NCBI GenBank assembly: GCA_027886185.1
Contig: WOAB01000211.1
Coordinates: 4,254,001 to 4,318,000 of the forward strand
DNA length: 64,000 nt
DNA from: Rheum nobile
Lineage: Eukaryota; Streptophyta; Magnoliopsida; Caryophyllales; Polygonaceae
Reading direction: 5' to 3'
Shown: positions 10,486 to 20,187 of the stretch, in pieces
Layout: the number at the start of each line of letters is the position of its first letter
Numbering within the stretch: the stretch's first letter is position 1
Translations under genes and position numbers: made by a program
The notes under the pieces: model-generated
Databases searched by the model: none
What the model saw: only the letters and a program-made list of their open reading frames with translations
What the model was told of the DNA's origin: nothing

Positions 10486-11027
10486 ATCTCCCCTTCTTGG
10501 CTGAAAAGCATCCCCGCTTCATCCTCGTCGTCAAAAGCAGGAGGCGTATAAGGAGAAAGGTCAGCGACGTTGAAAGTTGGATGCACACCATAGTCATCGG
10601 GTAAATTCAAGCGGTAGGCGTCGGCACCAAGGCTTTGTAGCACCTGAAATGGACCATTACCTCTAGCATCCATCTTGTGGCGTCGCTTGAATGGAAAGAG
10701 ATCGCGACGCAAGTGCAGCCATACCAAGCCTTCGGGCCCAAACTCCACGGTACGCCGGCTTGCGTTGCGTTCCTGCAAAAGAGTAGACACCGTAGGGGGT
10801 AAATCAACCAAAGCCTTAACATTTAAGAGACACGCTAAAGGAACAAGTAAAAAGCAAGGAAGACGTCCCTGAATTATTGGAGAGACATCCCGGGACAGGG
10901 CTAAGAGAAGCCGGTTCTCGCATTTGCCTTGAATGCCGGGTTGTGGAGGCGTCTCAAACTTGAAGTGCTGGATCACCTTTTCATTGATGATGTTGCAGCA
11001 ACTCCCACCATCTATGATCACACTCAA
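10062..11027 (-). CDS. gypsy A protease/pol-tail fusion ORF reading into the LTR
   Basis: This 321-codon open frame begins inside the protease with SVIIDGGSCCNIINEKV; DGG stands at the position of the catalytic DSG/DTG triad. After QHFKFETPPQP it jumps to a linker (SRDVSPIIQGRLPCFLL), then to the start of the RT region (STLLQE), and from there directly to the post-integrase tail (VWLHLRRDLFPFKRRHK, GPFQVLQSLGADAYRL, YGVHPTFNVADLSPY). RT, RNase H and integrase catalytic parts are absent, yet no frame was lost at the two joints. The frame passes over the polypurine tract (FSQEGEI) into the LTR, where NDPVTRARARAME and then the hairpin array are translated. Whether it is translated in the plant is unknown; a TAG just upstream separates it from the gag ORF. 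Confidence 0.6.
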   Translation of the reverse strand: MSVIIDGGSCCNIINEKVIQHFKFETPPQPGIQGKCENRLLLALSRDVSPIIQGRLPCFLLVPLACLLNVKALVDLPPTVSTLLQERNASRRTVEFGPEGLVWLHLRRDLFPFKRRHKMDARGNGPFQVLQSLGADAYRLNLPDDYGVHPTFNVADLSPYTPPAFDDEDEAGMLFSQEGEIDSSMIPSMTAKDEEEAMKVRSNDPVTRARARAMERATQSLVSREHASDVGSSSPKWVYEGIDAADHSLQKLLRDCGSIVRDRGIDANNRSFTDNFPRSRKYFPRPRKRTRAFALSSLFPKTYYYFILTFCSYLNLANPSL

Positions 11028-11036
11028 AGAAGCACA

Positions 11037-11603
11037 CTAGACCGCACACTTAGTATGAAACAAATTTGCACGATGGTCAAGTAAGGTACCTTCGTTGGCG
11101 GTAAGAACGCGGCGTGTAACCAAGCTAAGAGGCATGTTGCCTTGCTCATCCATAGAGCTGCATTTGTAGCTGTCCATGACCTCCTCCTCCTCCTCATTGT
11201 CGTAGGTGTCAAATATCGGTCCGGCATCGAAGGTGTCCTCGTCAAAAGACTCGTAGCCGGAGGTGTTTGAGAAGAGGACATTGAGAAAGGGACTCTTGCG
11301 GTCCATTGGCCGACTGGTTGTGGCCAGAGGGTTCAATATGGGTTCAGCCGTGGGCAACTTCATGTCACTCATGGCCCGACGAAGGTGTGCAAGCTCGGCA
11401 GCCTGCTCGGCCAGTTGGCGGGCTTGATCGTCAATCGAAGCTTGAAGTGCGTCATTCGAAGCATGAAGTTGGTCAATTTGCTCATAGGCGGAGTCCATGT
11501 GTCCGGGCATGTGGTGGCCCTTATAAGGAGAGTAGCTTGTCGTAGGAAACTCCATAGTACCTATACGAAGCATACGACACAAGAAGTAAGATGCACCAAG
11601 CAA
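11037..11603 (-). CDS. gypsy A truncated gag ORF
   Basis: The 188-codon frame shares its N-terminus with the gag of gypsy B (MDSAYEQIDQLHASNDAL, a heptad-rich region likely to coil). At about residue 115 it jumps from RPMDRKSPFL to the segment that follows the zinc knuckle in gypsy B (LFSNTSGYESFDEDT). The retrotransposon gag core and the zinc knuckle are therefore deleted, about 400 codons relative to gypsy B. It ends in TAG at FHTKCAV where gypsy B has CAG. The likely natural start is the ATG of MEFPTTS, matching MDVPTSS in gypsy B. A capsid role is doubtful without the core domain. Confidence 0.6.
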   Translation of the reverse strand: MLGASYFLCRMLRIGTMEFPTTSYSPYKGHHMPGHMDSAYEQIDQLHASNDALQASIDDQARQLAEQAAELAHLRRAMSDMKLPTAEPILNPLATTSRPMDRKSPFLNVLFSNTSGYESFDEDTFDAGPIFDTYDNEEEEEVMDSYKCSSMDEQGNMPLSLVTRRVLTANEGTLLDHRANLFHTKCAV

Positions 11604-12467
11604 AAGAACAAGTCCAAGCCAAATCCTTGTCTCAAAAGCGAACCAAGAAATTTTTCGCTGGGTGTACTAATTTTGGTTGCTCGTGAGGAGGGAGTGGCTT
11701 GAACGGGAGGCAACAAAGCAAGAACTAGCAAATCAAGTCCCAAACAACACACAAATTTCCAAGTGCAAGCAGATCAATACAAGTTTCTCAGAATTAATCA
11801 CAAGAGAGTTGAAAATTTTGCCCTCTTCAATGAGAGTTGCATAGAGACATGAACGAAGAGAAGATGGAGTATGACCGTATGGTGCATTCTCTGCCTTTTC
11901 TATTGTTTCTTTTGTGTTTGAGGCTTCCGTCTTCCTAAACCTTTTTGTTTTGTTTGATGGAAGGTGAGAATAGTATGTTTGTTTTTGTTTATACGGTCAC
12001 ACTGTTTTTTTTTTTTTGATATGATGTTGAATCAAACAAGAAAGAACCACACAAGCAAGTGTAGGAAAAGAAAGAAGAGACAAAGCAACTATAATGGAAT
12101 AAGATCTAACAACTAGTCTAGCAATTAATCCAAAGATAAAGCAAGAATCAATCAACAAGAAACAAGGAAATCAAATATACAAGTAAGGAAACAAGATATT
12201 GCTAGAATGAGCGATTGAGGAAAAGTGAAAAGTCAAAGGTTACTCTAACTTGAGAATAACCCAAAACCTAAAGGAAAATTAGGGTTGCAGAGAGGGTGGC
12301 GGACGGGGTGGTGGTGGCGGACGGTGGTGGTTGTGTTCACGGCGGGGGAAATTCCGGCAATTGGTGGTGGTGAGAAAAAAAATTCTGGGTTTGCAAGCGA
12401 AAAAATTTCAAGGAATCACAATAAGAGAGAAGAAACAAACTTAGCTTGGATAGGCTCTGATGCCAGT
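11604..12467 (-). other. gypsy A leader and primer-binding site
   Basis: On the minus strand the 5' LTR is followed by AC and TGGCATCAGAGCC (12465-12453), close to the 3' end of plant initiator tRNA-Met. An untranslated leader of about 850 bases with G- and T-rich runs follows. No additional gene is supported. The plus-strand frame at 12285-12470 is a shadow. Confidence 0.7.
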
Positions 12468-13275
12468 TGATGCGAACAACCCCTGAAGTGTCGTTTGCAA
12501 TTCGTAGGATCTTTGATTCCTCAAGCTTGTGGTTGAAACTTCTCATCCGTAGACAAAGTGATGGCTTTCCTAGGGCTAAAGAAATAACCTTCAGACTCGT
12601 TCAAAGAGATGAACGGAGAGATCAAAAGTGATGATCGCGAGACACCGAAGAGACGGTGTTTGATTTGCTCGAAGCGACGAGCTACGGGATAGTTTGATCT
12701 GTGGGATCGAAGGGTTTGATGTTGGGATTCAAGGAAGGAGCGTACTCAACTTTACTACTCAAATCAACATCCCCGTTACAAACTAGGGTTTGCTAAGTTT
12801 AAATAGCTACAAAAAGTAAGAATAAAATAATAATAAGTTTTCGGAAATAACGACGACAAAGCGAACGCTCGGGTCCGTTTCCGCGATCGCGGAAGTATCC
12901 GTTTCCGCGGTCGCGGAAAATACTTCCGCGATCGCGGAAAAGTGTCTATGAAGGAACAATTGTTTGCGTCAATTCCGCGGTCGCAGACAATACTGCCGCG
13001 ATCGCGGAAAAGTTTATGTAAAGAATGATCGGCCGCGTCAATTCCTTCATAGACCCATTTGGGTCTATGAAGGATTTGGGAATCCTTCATAGGTCAAGAG
13101 GACGACCCATTTGGGACTAGATGAACCCGCATCACTTGCGTGCTCCCGCGAGACTAATGATTGTGTTGCTCGCTCCATTGCCCTTGCACGAGCTCTTGTT
13201 ACCGGGTCATTTGAACGCACCTTCATTGCTTCCTCTTCGTCCTTCGCCGTCATCGAGGGGATCATGGAGCTATCA
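12468..13275 (-). repeat. gypsy A 5' LTR
   Basis: The 808-bp LTR carries the same features as 9756-10485: pol coding tail, hairpin array (about 12875-13015), TATTTAAA (12805-12798) and terminus TTGTTCGCATCA. Against the 3' LTR it has one extra hairpin unit (TTCCGCGATCGCGGAAGTAT, about 12880-12900) and a repeated CATTTGGGTCTATGAAGGA-like segment near 13060-13110. Element termini match the CAGGG duplication. Confidence 0.9.
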
Positions 13276-13280
13276 CAGGG

Positions 13281-13958
13281 TAGATGTAGTTGATCTGGAA
13301 GCTCAATGATCTATGATGTCTGTTAATTCTAAGGTCCTTTGGAGCTTTGCTTGACTGAGAGTGCAACCCATGTTGATAATCTTGAGCTACTTGCTGATGT
13401 GGTTCTTAATTTGGAGTCCATTAGAGAGTTCCCTGGGGCCGTTGCTGAGGTCCTGAAATGAGATGACCCACACTCTACGCAAGAGTCTAGAGATGCACTT
13501 AAGGTGGAGTTGAAGCCACCACCACCCACATTGAGGTATGAGTTCCTAGGACCCAATTCTACATATCATGTGATTATCTATGCTAGTCTAAGTGAAATTG
13601 AAGTTGAGAAATTATTGCATGAGCTTAGATTACATGGAAAAGCATTAGGATATTGTATTGATGACTTGAAAGGAATTAGTCTCTCAATGTGCATGCATAG
13701 GATTTTGATGGAAGATGATCATAAGCTATCTATTGAGCATCAAAGAAGACTTAACCCAAACATGAAAGAAATTGTGAAAAAAAGAAGTGCTGAAATTGTT
13801 AAATGCAAGCATTAATTATCCTATTTTAATAGTGAGTGTGTTAGTCCAGTTCATGTTGTGCCTCAGAAAGGGGGTATGACTGTTGTGAAGAATGAGAAGA
13901 ATGAATTGATTCCTACTAGGACAGTCACGGGTTGGAGAATGTGCATTGACTATAGGAG
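13281..13958 (+). pseudogene. Athila RT N-terminal segment
   Basis: After gypsy A is removed the Athila frame resumes with stops and a frameshift, then reads clearly from 13504: PTLRYEFLGPNSTYHVIIYA, ASLSEIEVEKLL, KGISLSMCMHRILME, HQRRLNPNMKEIVKK and, in the next frame, SPVHVVPQKGGMTVVKNEKN and RTVTGWRMCIDYRS. These are the conserved approach to the RT fingers of Athila. It is broken at 13958 by the AGGAG-flanked solo LTR within the CIDYR block. Confidence 0.85.
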
Positions 13959-15718
13959 TGTAATGACCCTCATTTTATCATAAGGGTGTTAGTGTAATTT
14001 CTATATGTTTTATTTTGATAATAATAAAAGCTATAAAATTTATTTTATTTCTTTTAGAGGAGTAATTTAAATCTTCATTAACTTAAGTTCAAATGTTGGG
14101 TTATGATAATTTTTAGGTATAAATTATCAAATGGGTTATAATAGTATGGTAGAAATAAATAATTAAGTATAACCATGAATGTAGCTTTGGGAATTGTTAA
14201 ATAAAATAATAAAGGTTATAAGAATTATTATGTTTATCCATGAAGGATATAATAATAATTAACCTATGTAGGTTACCTTTTTATGTAATGAATTATTTAA
14301 ATTATGCTTACTTATGTTAATATTAAGTTAAATAAAATTATATTGTTAAGCTTAAAGTATTATTAGTAAGAATAATAGAATGATAGTTAAAATATGGTTA
14401 AGTTTATAAGAAGATATGATTTAAGCTTAAGACTAGATAGCTTAATTTAATTTTTCCTTTAACTCAAATTTGGGTTAAAATGTATGCATAAACCTAGGAT
14501 AAGTTATAAATATGTTTGGGAAAATTTTATAATTTTTGAAAAGTGAAATAAGGGCACTTTTGCCACAACTTTAAAAAGTTGGGCAAAATGACCAATTAAG
14601 CCAATTTGGGGGGGGGGACTGTAATTACCATAAAATGGGGGTTGTCTTCAACCTCTCACCTCTATACATGGAAACTCCATTTCCATGGAGGATTTTGGTT
14701 ACCAAAATTTGAAATTGGGTACAATAAACAATGGGGCATTATTAAGACCTACCTTTATTTGTATATAAGTGGTGATGCACTTAGCTAGTGTCGAAATTTG
14801 GGATTCGTCCCATGATATATATCTCATTGCGAGATTGATGTGGATTAAAAGCTTTAACGTAAATGCACATTTTGGGATTAAATAAGATAAGTGTTATTTT
14901 GCACGTAATTAATATACCATTGGGCGAGAAGTACAATGTGGAACCCGCCTAGTCTCTTGTCTAAAGTAAGTCCCCTTTCCCATCTGAATTCGCATTATGC
15001 GGTGAGGTTGGTCGATGACCCAAATATTCAATGAGGCGTTTTCAAAACCTTGTGTGATAAATATAATGTTACCAAACAAACTCATTTACTTCCCATAAGA
15101 CTCAATTCGTTGGAGTCTTTTCTTTAAGCATGACATTTCTTTTGTTTCAGTAGGAGTGTAGTATTCATATACTGGTTACCGAGTTTTATTCAAGAAACAA
15201 GGGTAGTGACTATATACAACTACTAGGACTATTTTGTTTTTCACCCTTGGATTGTCTTTCATTAGACTAACCAACCGTTCTTTTTTCTTGCATGGTTGGC
15301 TGGTATCATTCATCCTATACGACACATCAGTGGTTGGTCTCAAACGATTTGAAGTAACAATGGAAGACGAAGGCTTGCAGTTGAAGTTTAGTTGAAGAAT
15401 TTTCAAGGTTGTTTGAATATAAGATTTAATTTCCTAATTAATGTAATAGGAGGGATTGTTATATCCTAGTCATGTAATTAGGATTTAATTAAAGTCTTCC
15501 GCTATAATTTCAATATCGTTTGTAAACTATCCTTCTCAATTTATGAGAGGAATTTTTATAAAATAGTGAGTTTTCTTTATACAAGTCTTGCGCTATTTAC
15601 TCTTTATTATAATTGTATTAAAGTATAATTGTTCAGATTAAAGCCTAGGGTGACTTTAGCCTTTAAAGTCTGGGGTCAATGGCGTGTGACACTACCGACG
15701 TAAGTCGGGGGTGTTACA
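13959..15718 (+). mobile_element. solo LTR, 1760 bp, TSD AGGAG
   Basis: The insertion runs from TGTAATGACCCTC to GTCGGGGGTGTTACA and is flanked by a perfect 5-bp repeat AGGAG (13954-13958 and 15719-15723). It splits the CIDYR block of the Athila RT. There is no coding sequence, primer site or second LTR inside, so it is read as a solo LTR left by LTR-LTR recombination. A TATATAA box is at 14762-14768. A G run of about 10 lies at 14608. Parts of a relative occur at 62396-62640 (inverted) and 63600-64000 (direct). The superfamily cannot be named; TGTAACACCCC-type ends are frequent in plant gypsy LTRs. Confidence 0.85.
14762..14768 (+). promoter_or_regulatory. TATA-like box of solo LTR
   Basis: TATATAA sits near the middle of the solo LTR and precedes the conserved GATGCACTTAGCTAGTGTC block that is shared with 63600-64000. 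It would be the core promoter of the lost element; activity is inferred. Confidence 0.4.
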
Positions 15719-16610
15719 AGGAGATTGAACAAGACAACCCAGAAAGATCATTTCCCCTTCCCTTTATTGACTAGATGTTAGAGAGGTTAGCTAAGCATTC
15801 ATACTTCTGTTATTTAGATGGTTATAGTGGTTTTTTCCAGATCCCTATTCACCCCGATGACCAGGAGAAGACCACATTCACTTACCCTAATGGCACTTTT
15901 GCATATAGGAGGATGCCCTTTGGTCTATGTAATGCTCCTGTTACCTTTAAGAGATGTATGATGGATATTTTTTCTGATTTGATTGAGGACATTATGGATG
16001 TGTTTATGGATGACTTTTCTGTGTATTGTGCTTCTTTTCATGCTTGTTTGTCTAACTTGTCACGAGTTTTACAACAGTGTGAAGAGGTTAACCTTGTATT
16101 GAATTGGAAAAATGCCATTCTATGGTAAGGGAAGGTATTGTCTTGGGTCATTTGGTTTCTCATCGTGGTAATGAGGTTGACAGGGCAAAGATTGAGATCC
16201 TTGAGAAAATGAGTGTCTTGATTCTTTTTGCAGGTTGAAGCAAGCATTGACTTCAGCTCTAATTATGTACCCCCCTGATTGGGATCTCCCCTTTGAGATT
16301 ATGTGTGATGCTAGTGACTATGTTGTTGGAGCTATTTTGAGACAAAGGAAAGACAAGAAGCTTCATGCCATTTTCTACGCTAGCCGGACTCTTGATGTGG
16401 CCCAAATGAATTATGCTACTACTAAGAAAGAGTTGCTAGTTGTTGTGTCTGCTTTTGAGAAATTCTGGTTCTATTTGGAGGGTGCCAAGGTGATTGTCAT
16501 TACTGATCATGCTATTATCAGATATCTCTTGAGTAAGAAAGAGGCCAAGCCCAAACTAATTCATTGGATCCTTCTTATTTAAGAGTTTGATTTGGAAATT
16601 AGAGACATTA
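15719..16610 (+). pseudogene. Athila RT palm and RNase H
   Basis: Reading resumes with FPLPFID, a TAG, then MLERLAKHSYFCYLDGYSGF, EKTTFTYPNGTFAYRRMPFG and the intact catalytic FMDDFSVY (16003-16014). The thumb region is degraded by frameshifts at about 16125-16235. RNase H follows: FEIMCDASDYVVGAILRQRK, FYASRTLDVAQMNYATTKKE, VIVITDHAIIRYLLSKKEAK. Catalytic residues of the RT palm are retained although the frame is broken, unlike the other RT copies in the window. Confidence 0.9.
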
Positions 16611-17835
16611 AGGGCACGGAAAATTTGATTGCTGACCATCTTTTGAGATTGACTCCAGAGCAGCTGCAGTGTACTCAGGATGAGCCACCCATTGATGATT
16701 CGTTTCTTGATGACCATCTTTTCAGTATTATTGAGCAAATCCTTAGGCTAGCTAGCTCCAGGGTACCATGGTATGATGATTTTGTCAATTATATAGTTCG
16801 CCGTGAGGTTCCCCCTGGACTATTTTTTCAGCAGAAGAAGAAGTTCATGTTTGACGTTAGACATTATTACTAGGATGAGCCTTTGCTTTTCAAGAGATGT
16901 GCAACTGGGATTATCAAGCGTTGTATCCCTAGGAGGAGGTAGAGAGAATTATCACTTATTGTACTTCTCTGCCCATGTGGAAGCCATGCTAGTTCCTCCA
17001 ATACCACCTCCAAGATCCTCCATTCAGCTCTCTATTGACCTTCTATGTTCAAGGACATGCACCGTTCCATTGCCTCTTATGATGCTTGCCAGGGAACATG
17101 AAATATTTCCAGGAGTTATGAGATGTCTCTTAATAACATTCAGGAGGTTGACATTTTTTATGTATGTGGAGTTGATTTTATAGGACCTTTTCCATCGTCC
17201 TACAGTAACAAGTACATTATTGTGGCAGTTGATTATGTGTCCAAGTGGGTTAAAACTATTGCCTCTCCAACCAATGACTCTAGGGTGGTGTCCAAGTTCT
17301 TCAACAATGTGATTTTTCCTAGATTGGGACACCTAGAGTTGTGATTAGTGATGGAGGATCACATTTCATTGAGAAGAAGTTTGAGGCTTTGTTGAAGAAA
17401 TATGGGGTAACACACAAAATTGCCACCCCATATCATCCTCAAACAAGTGGTCAAGTTGAGGTTTCTAACAGGGAGATCAATAGCATCTTGGAGAAGACAG
17501 TGTCCTGATCCCGAAAGGATTGGTCTATGAAGCTTGATGATGCTCTTTGGGCTTACAGGACTGCTTATAAGACTCCCATTGGCACTACAACATTCATGTT
17601 TGTCTATGGGAAGTCTTGTCATCTCCTTGTGGAGTTGGAACATAAGGCATATTATGAAATTAAGTTGTTCAATTATCATAGGAAAGAAGCATGTGAGAAA
17701 AGGAGATTGCAATTGCAAGAGTTGGAAGAGGTGAGACTGGATGATTATGAGAATGCTCGGATTAACAAACATAGGACAAAGTGATGGCATGACAAGCATA
17801 TTGTTCCTAAGGAGTTTCATGAAGGTGATCTCACG
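16611..17835 (+). pseudogene. Athila integrase region
   Basis: After RNase H (IRDIKGTENLIADHLLR) comes a linker, then the decayed zinc-binding part of integrase. The catalytic core follows: VCGVDFIGPFPSSYSNKYI, DYVSKWVKTIA, and in the next frame VVISDGGSHF and TPYHPQTSGQVEVSNREI, giving the D,D,E-type residues of the rve domain (Asp of VDFIGPF, Asp of SDGGSHF, Glu of QVEVSNREI). The C-terminus reads WAYRTAYKTPIGTTTF and ends near FHEGD at 17830. There are at least five stops and several frameshifts. Confidence 0.85.
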
Positions 17836-18577
17836 CCTCAACTCACATTTCCTCTCTTCCACTCTCTCACACCAACCTCCATCTCACCACTCCTCCGGCG
17901 ACCTTCCCACACTAGGCACCACCGGCCCACCGTAGCCCGATCGCACCTCCACTGACTCGGCGCGCCACACCACACCAGCCCCCACCACGCCCCATAACCT
18001 CACCAACCCTAAGAGCCCTAACCATCGAGCCATCCACAAACCACCCTGCATCCACCTCGGTCTAAACACTCTTCTCCATCTCGGTTTCAAGGTAAACTCT
18101 TGCTTTCCCTTGTTCTTGTTTGGTGAATTTTAGGAGTTCTCTAGTTTAGTTGATTTTGATTTTTTTAGTTTGGTTGATTTGGGGATTTTATAGTTTTGTT
18201 GATTTTAGGTGTTTTCTAGTTTTAGTTGATCTTGGGGGTTTAGTAATTTGATTTTGAATGAGTTTGGTTATTTTAATTTTGCACGGGAAAATTGACTAGA
18301 TTTACATGTTTACTATTTTGTTAGTTATAGTAGGCCATGTGCGGGAAAATTTCAATTTGTCGTTTTCCTTAATTTTTTACGCCATCTATTACCTAACTTG
18401 TTAGTTACAGTAGGCCCTTGGCGGGATTTTGTTGCTTCCTTGTTGATTTGTTTTGGCCCTTGGCGGGATTTTGTTGCTTCCTTGTTGATTTGTTTTGGCC
18501 CTTGGCGGGATAGACATTCATGTTTTAGGCCCTTGGCGGGATAGTATTATTTTGTATAGTATTGTGGTACACTCATA
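17836..18577 (+). other. Athila spacer between pol and envelope-like ORF
   Basis: No coding sequence is supported. The first 250 bases are C-rich; the rest is T-rich. A consensus splice donor CAAGGTAAACT occurs at about 18088, and Athila envelope-like ORFs have been proposed to be expressed by splicing, but no matched acceptor could be assigned. A 42-bp tandem repeat lies at 18413-18540. The spacer continues at 24602 after gypsy B. Confidence 0.5.
18413..18540 (+). repeat. 42-bp tandem repeat
   Basis: GGCCCTTGGCGGGA followed by TTTTGTTGCTTCCTTGTTGA and TTTGTTTT starts at 18413, 18455 and 18497. The third copy is partial, and a further GGCCCTTGGCGGGATAG word is at about 18527. Looser copies (TAGGCCATGTGCGGGAAAA) lie upstream at about 18330. 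Confidence 0.85.
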
Positions 18578-18582
18578 GGTTC

Positions 18583-19296
18583 TGATAGCTCCATGATCCG
18601 CTCAATGACGGCGAAGGACGAAGAGGGAACAATGGGAGCGCACTCAAAGAGGGCCAGACGCAAGAAGAGGGCCAGACGACGTCGAGAAGAATTTCAGAAC
18701 ATCTGCACGGTTTGTAACCGTGCAGCTGACCGTGCCAGAAATTCGAGAACAGCTCCAGAAGGCCCTGCACGATTTGTAACCGTGCAGCTAACCGTGCCAG
18801 AAATTCGAGAGCAATTTCCGAAGGTCTGTACGGTTTGTAACCGTGCAGCTAACCGTGCTGCACTCCAGACTTGTGTTTCGTAGTTTCTGCACGGTTTGTT
18901 AACCGTGCGGTACTTACGCATCGTTTCCAAACATTCTTATTATTTTATTATTATCTTTTGTGGATATTTAAACTTGGAAAACCCTAGTTGTAATCTTTAC
19001 GTTGAATTTGAGTAGTAAAGTTGAGTACGCTCCTTTCCTTGAGTTATAACGTCAACTCTTCGATCCCACGGATCGTCTATCCCATAGCTCGTCGCTTCGA
19101 GCAATTCGTACATCGTCTCTTCGATGTTTCAAGATCATCTCTTTGATCTCTTCGTCATCTCTTTGACGCGTTTGAATGCTATCTCTTTCGCCCTAGGAAA
19201 GCCATCACTTTGGCTACGGAAGAGAAGAATCGAATCCACGCTTAAGGAATCAAAGATCCTGCGTTGCAGACAATACTTCAGGGGTTGTTCGCATCA
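18583..19296 (+). repeat. gypsy B 5' LTR
   Basis: From the 5' end it holds a pol-like coding tail (SMTAKDEEGTMGAHSKRARR), a hairpin array built from GCACGGTTTGTAACCGTGC (about 18706-18912), an AT stretch, TATTTAAA (18965-18972) and the end GGGGTTGTTCGCATCA. The 3' half matches the gypsy A LTR, but the hairpin array word is entirely different. Confidence 0.92.
18965..18972 (+). promoter_or_regulatory. TATA-like box in gypsy B LTR
   Basis: TATTTAAA is followed by CTTGGAAAACCCTAGTTG. The same box and downstream block occur in the other gypsy B LTR (24269-24276) and both gypsy A LTRs, always just downstream of the GC-rich hairpin array. It is inferred to be the U3 core promoter. Confidence 0.55.
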
Positions 19297-20187
19297 ACTG
19301 GCATCAGAGCCTTTCCAAGCTAAGTTTGTTCTTCTCTCTTATTGTGATTCTTGAAATTTTTCCGCTTGCAAACCCTAGAATTTTTTTTTCTCTCACCACC
19401 ACCATTATCGGAATCACTACCACCACCACCCCACCACCACCGTTCGCCACCACCACTCCGTCCGCCACTCTCTCATCCCTCACAGCTGAACCCTAATTTT
19501 CCCTTAGGCTTTGGTTACTTTTCCTACAGTCCTAATCCTTATCCTCTAGCATATCTTGTTTCCTTAATTGCATAGTTGATTTCCTTGTTTCTTGTTGATC
19601 AAGTTTTGCTTCATCTTTGGATTAATTGCTAGATTAGTTGTTAAATTTTATTCCCTCATAGTTGCTTTCTCTCTTCCTTCTTCTCCTACACTTGCTTGTG
19701 TGGTTCTTTCTTGCTTGATTTGCCATCATATCAACACACAAACAAAAATAAGGTGTGACCGTATAAACAAAAACAAACATACTATTCTCACCTTTCAGCA
19801 AAAAAAAAAGAGAAAGGTTTGGGAAGACGGAAGCCTCAAAAACAAAAGAAACAAAAGAAAAGGCAGAGAACGCACCATACGGTCATACTCCATCTTCTCT
19901 TCTTTCATGTCTCTATGCAATGCTCATTGAAAGGGCAAAGAAAAAATTTCAACTCTCTTGTGATTAATTCTAAGACACTTGATTTGATCTGCTTGCACTT
20001 GGAAATTTTTGTGTTGTTTGGGACTTGATTTGCTAGTTCTTATTTTGTTGCCTTCCGTTCAAGCCTCTCTCTCCTCACAAGCAACCAAAATTAGTACTCC
20101 CAGCGGAAAATTTCTTGGTTCACTTTTGAGACAAGGACTTGGCTTGGACTTGTTCTTTTGCTTAGTGCACCTTACTTCTAGTGTTGC
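19297..20187 (+). other. gypsy B primer-binding site and leader
   Basis: TGGCATCAGAGCC at 19299-19311 follows the LTR after two bases and matches the initiator tRNA-Met primer type. The leader of nearly 900 bases contains a CCACCACCACC-rich stretch at about 19390-19470 and no convincing gene. Confidence 0.75.

Larger units (their letters stand above)
9756..13275 (-). mobile_element. gypsy A: compact non-autonomous Ty3/gypsy element
   Basis: This is a complete 3520-bp minus-strand insertion with TGATGC...TATCA ends, flanked by the perfect 5-bp duplication CAGGG (9751-9755 and 13276-13280). The LTRs are 9756-10485 (3') and 12468-13275 (5'). The primer-binding site is TGGCATCAGAGCC on the minus strand (12465-12453), close to initiator tRNA-Met. 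The polypurine tract is CCAAGAAGGGGAGAT on the minus strand (about 10500-10486). Between them lie two open frames that are fused remnants of gag, protease and pol tail. The RT, RNase H and integrase cores are gone, so mobility would depend on a relative. It inserted into the Athila protease region. Confidence 0.9.

Noticed and set aside
11000..11060. intron removal as the cause of the gypsy A deletions
   Set aside because: At the gag joint the sequence lost begins GATAAG in gypsy B, not GT, so a splice origin is not supported.
13959..15718. foldback DNA transposon instead of a solo LTR
   Set aside because: Only the first five bases of the two ends are complementary (TGTAA/TTACA), the duplication is 5 bp, and a TATA box lies inside, all as in LTRs.
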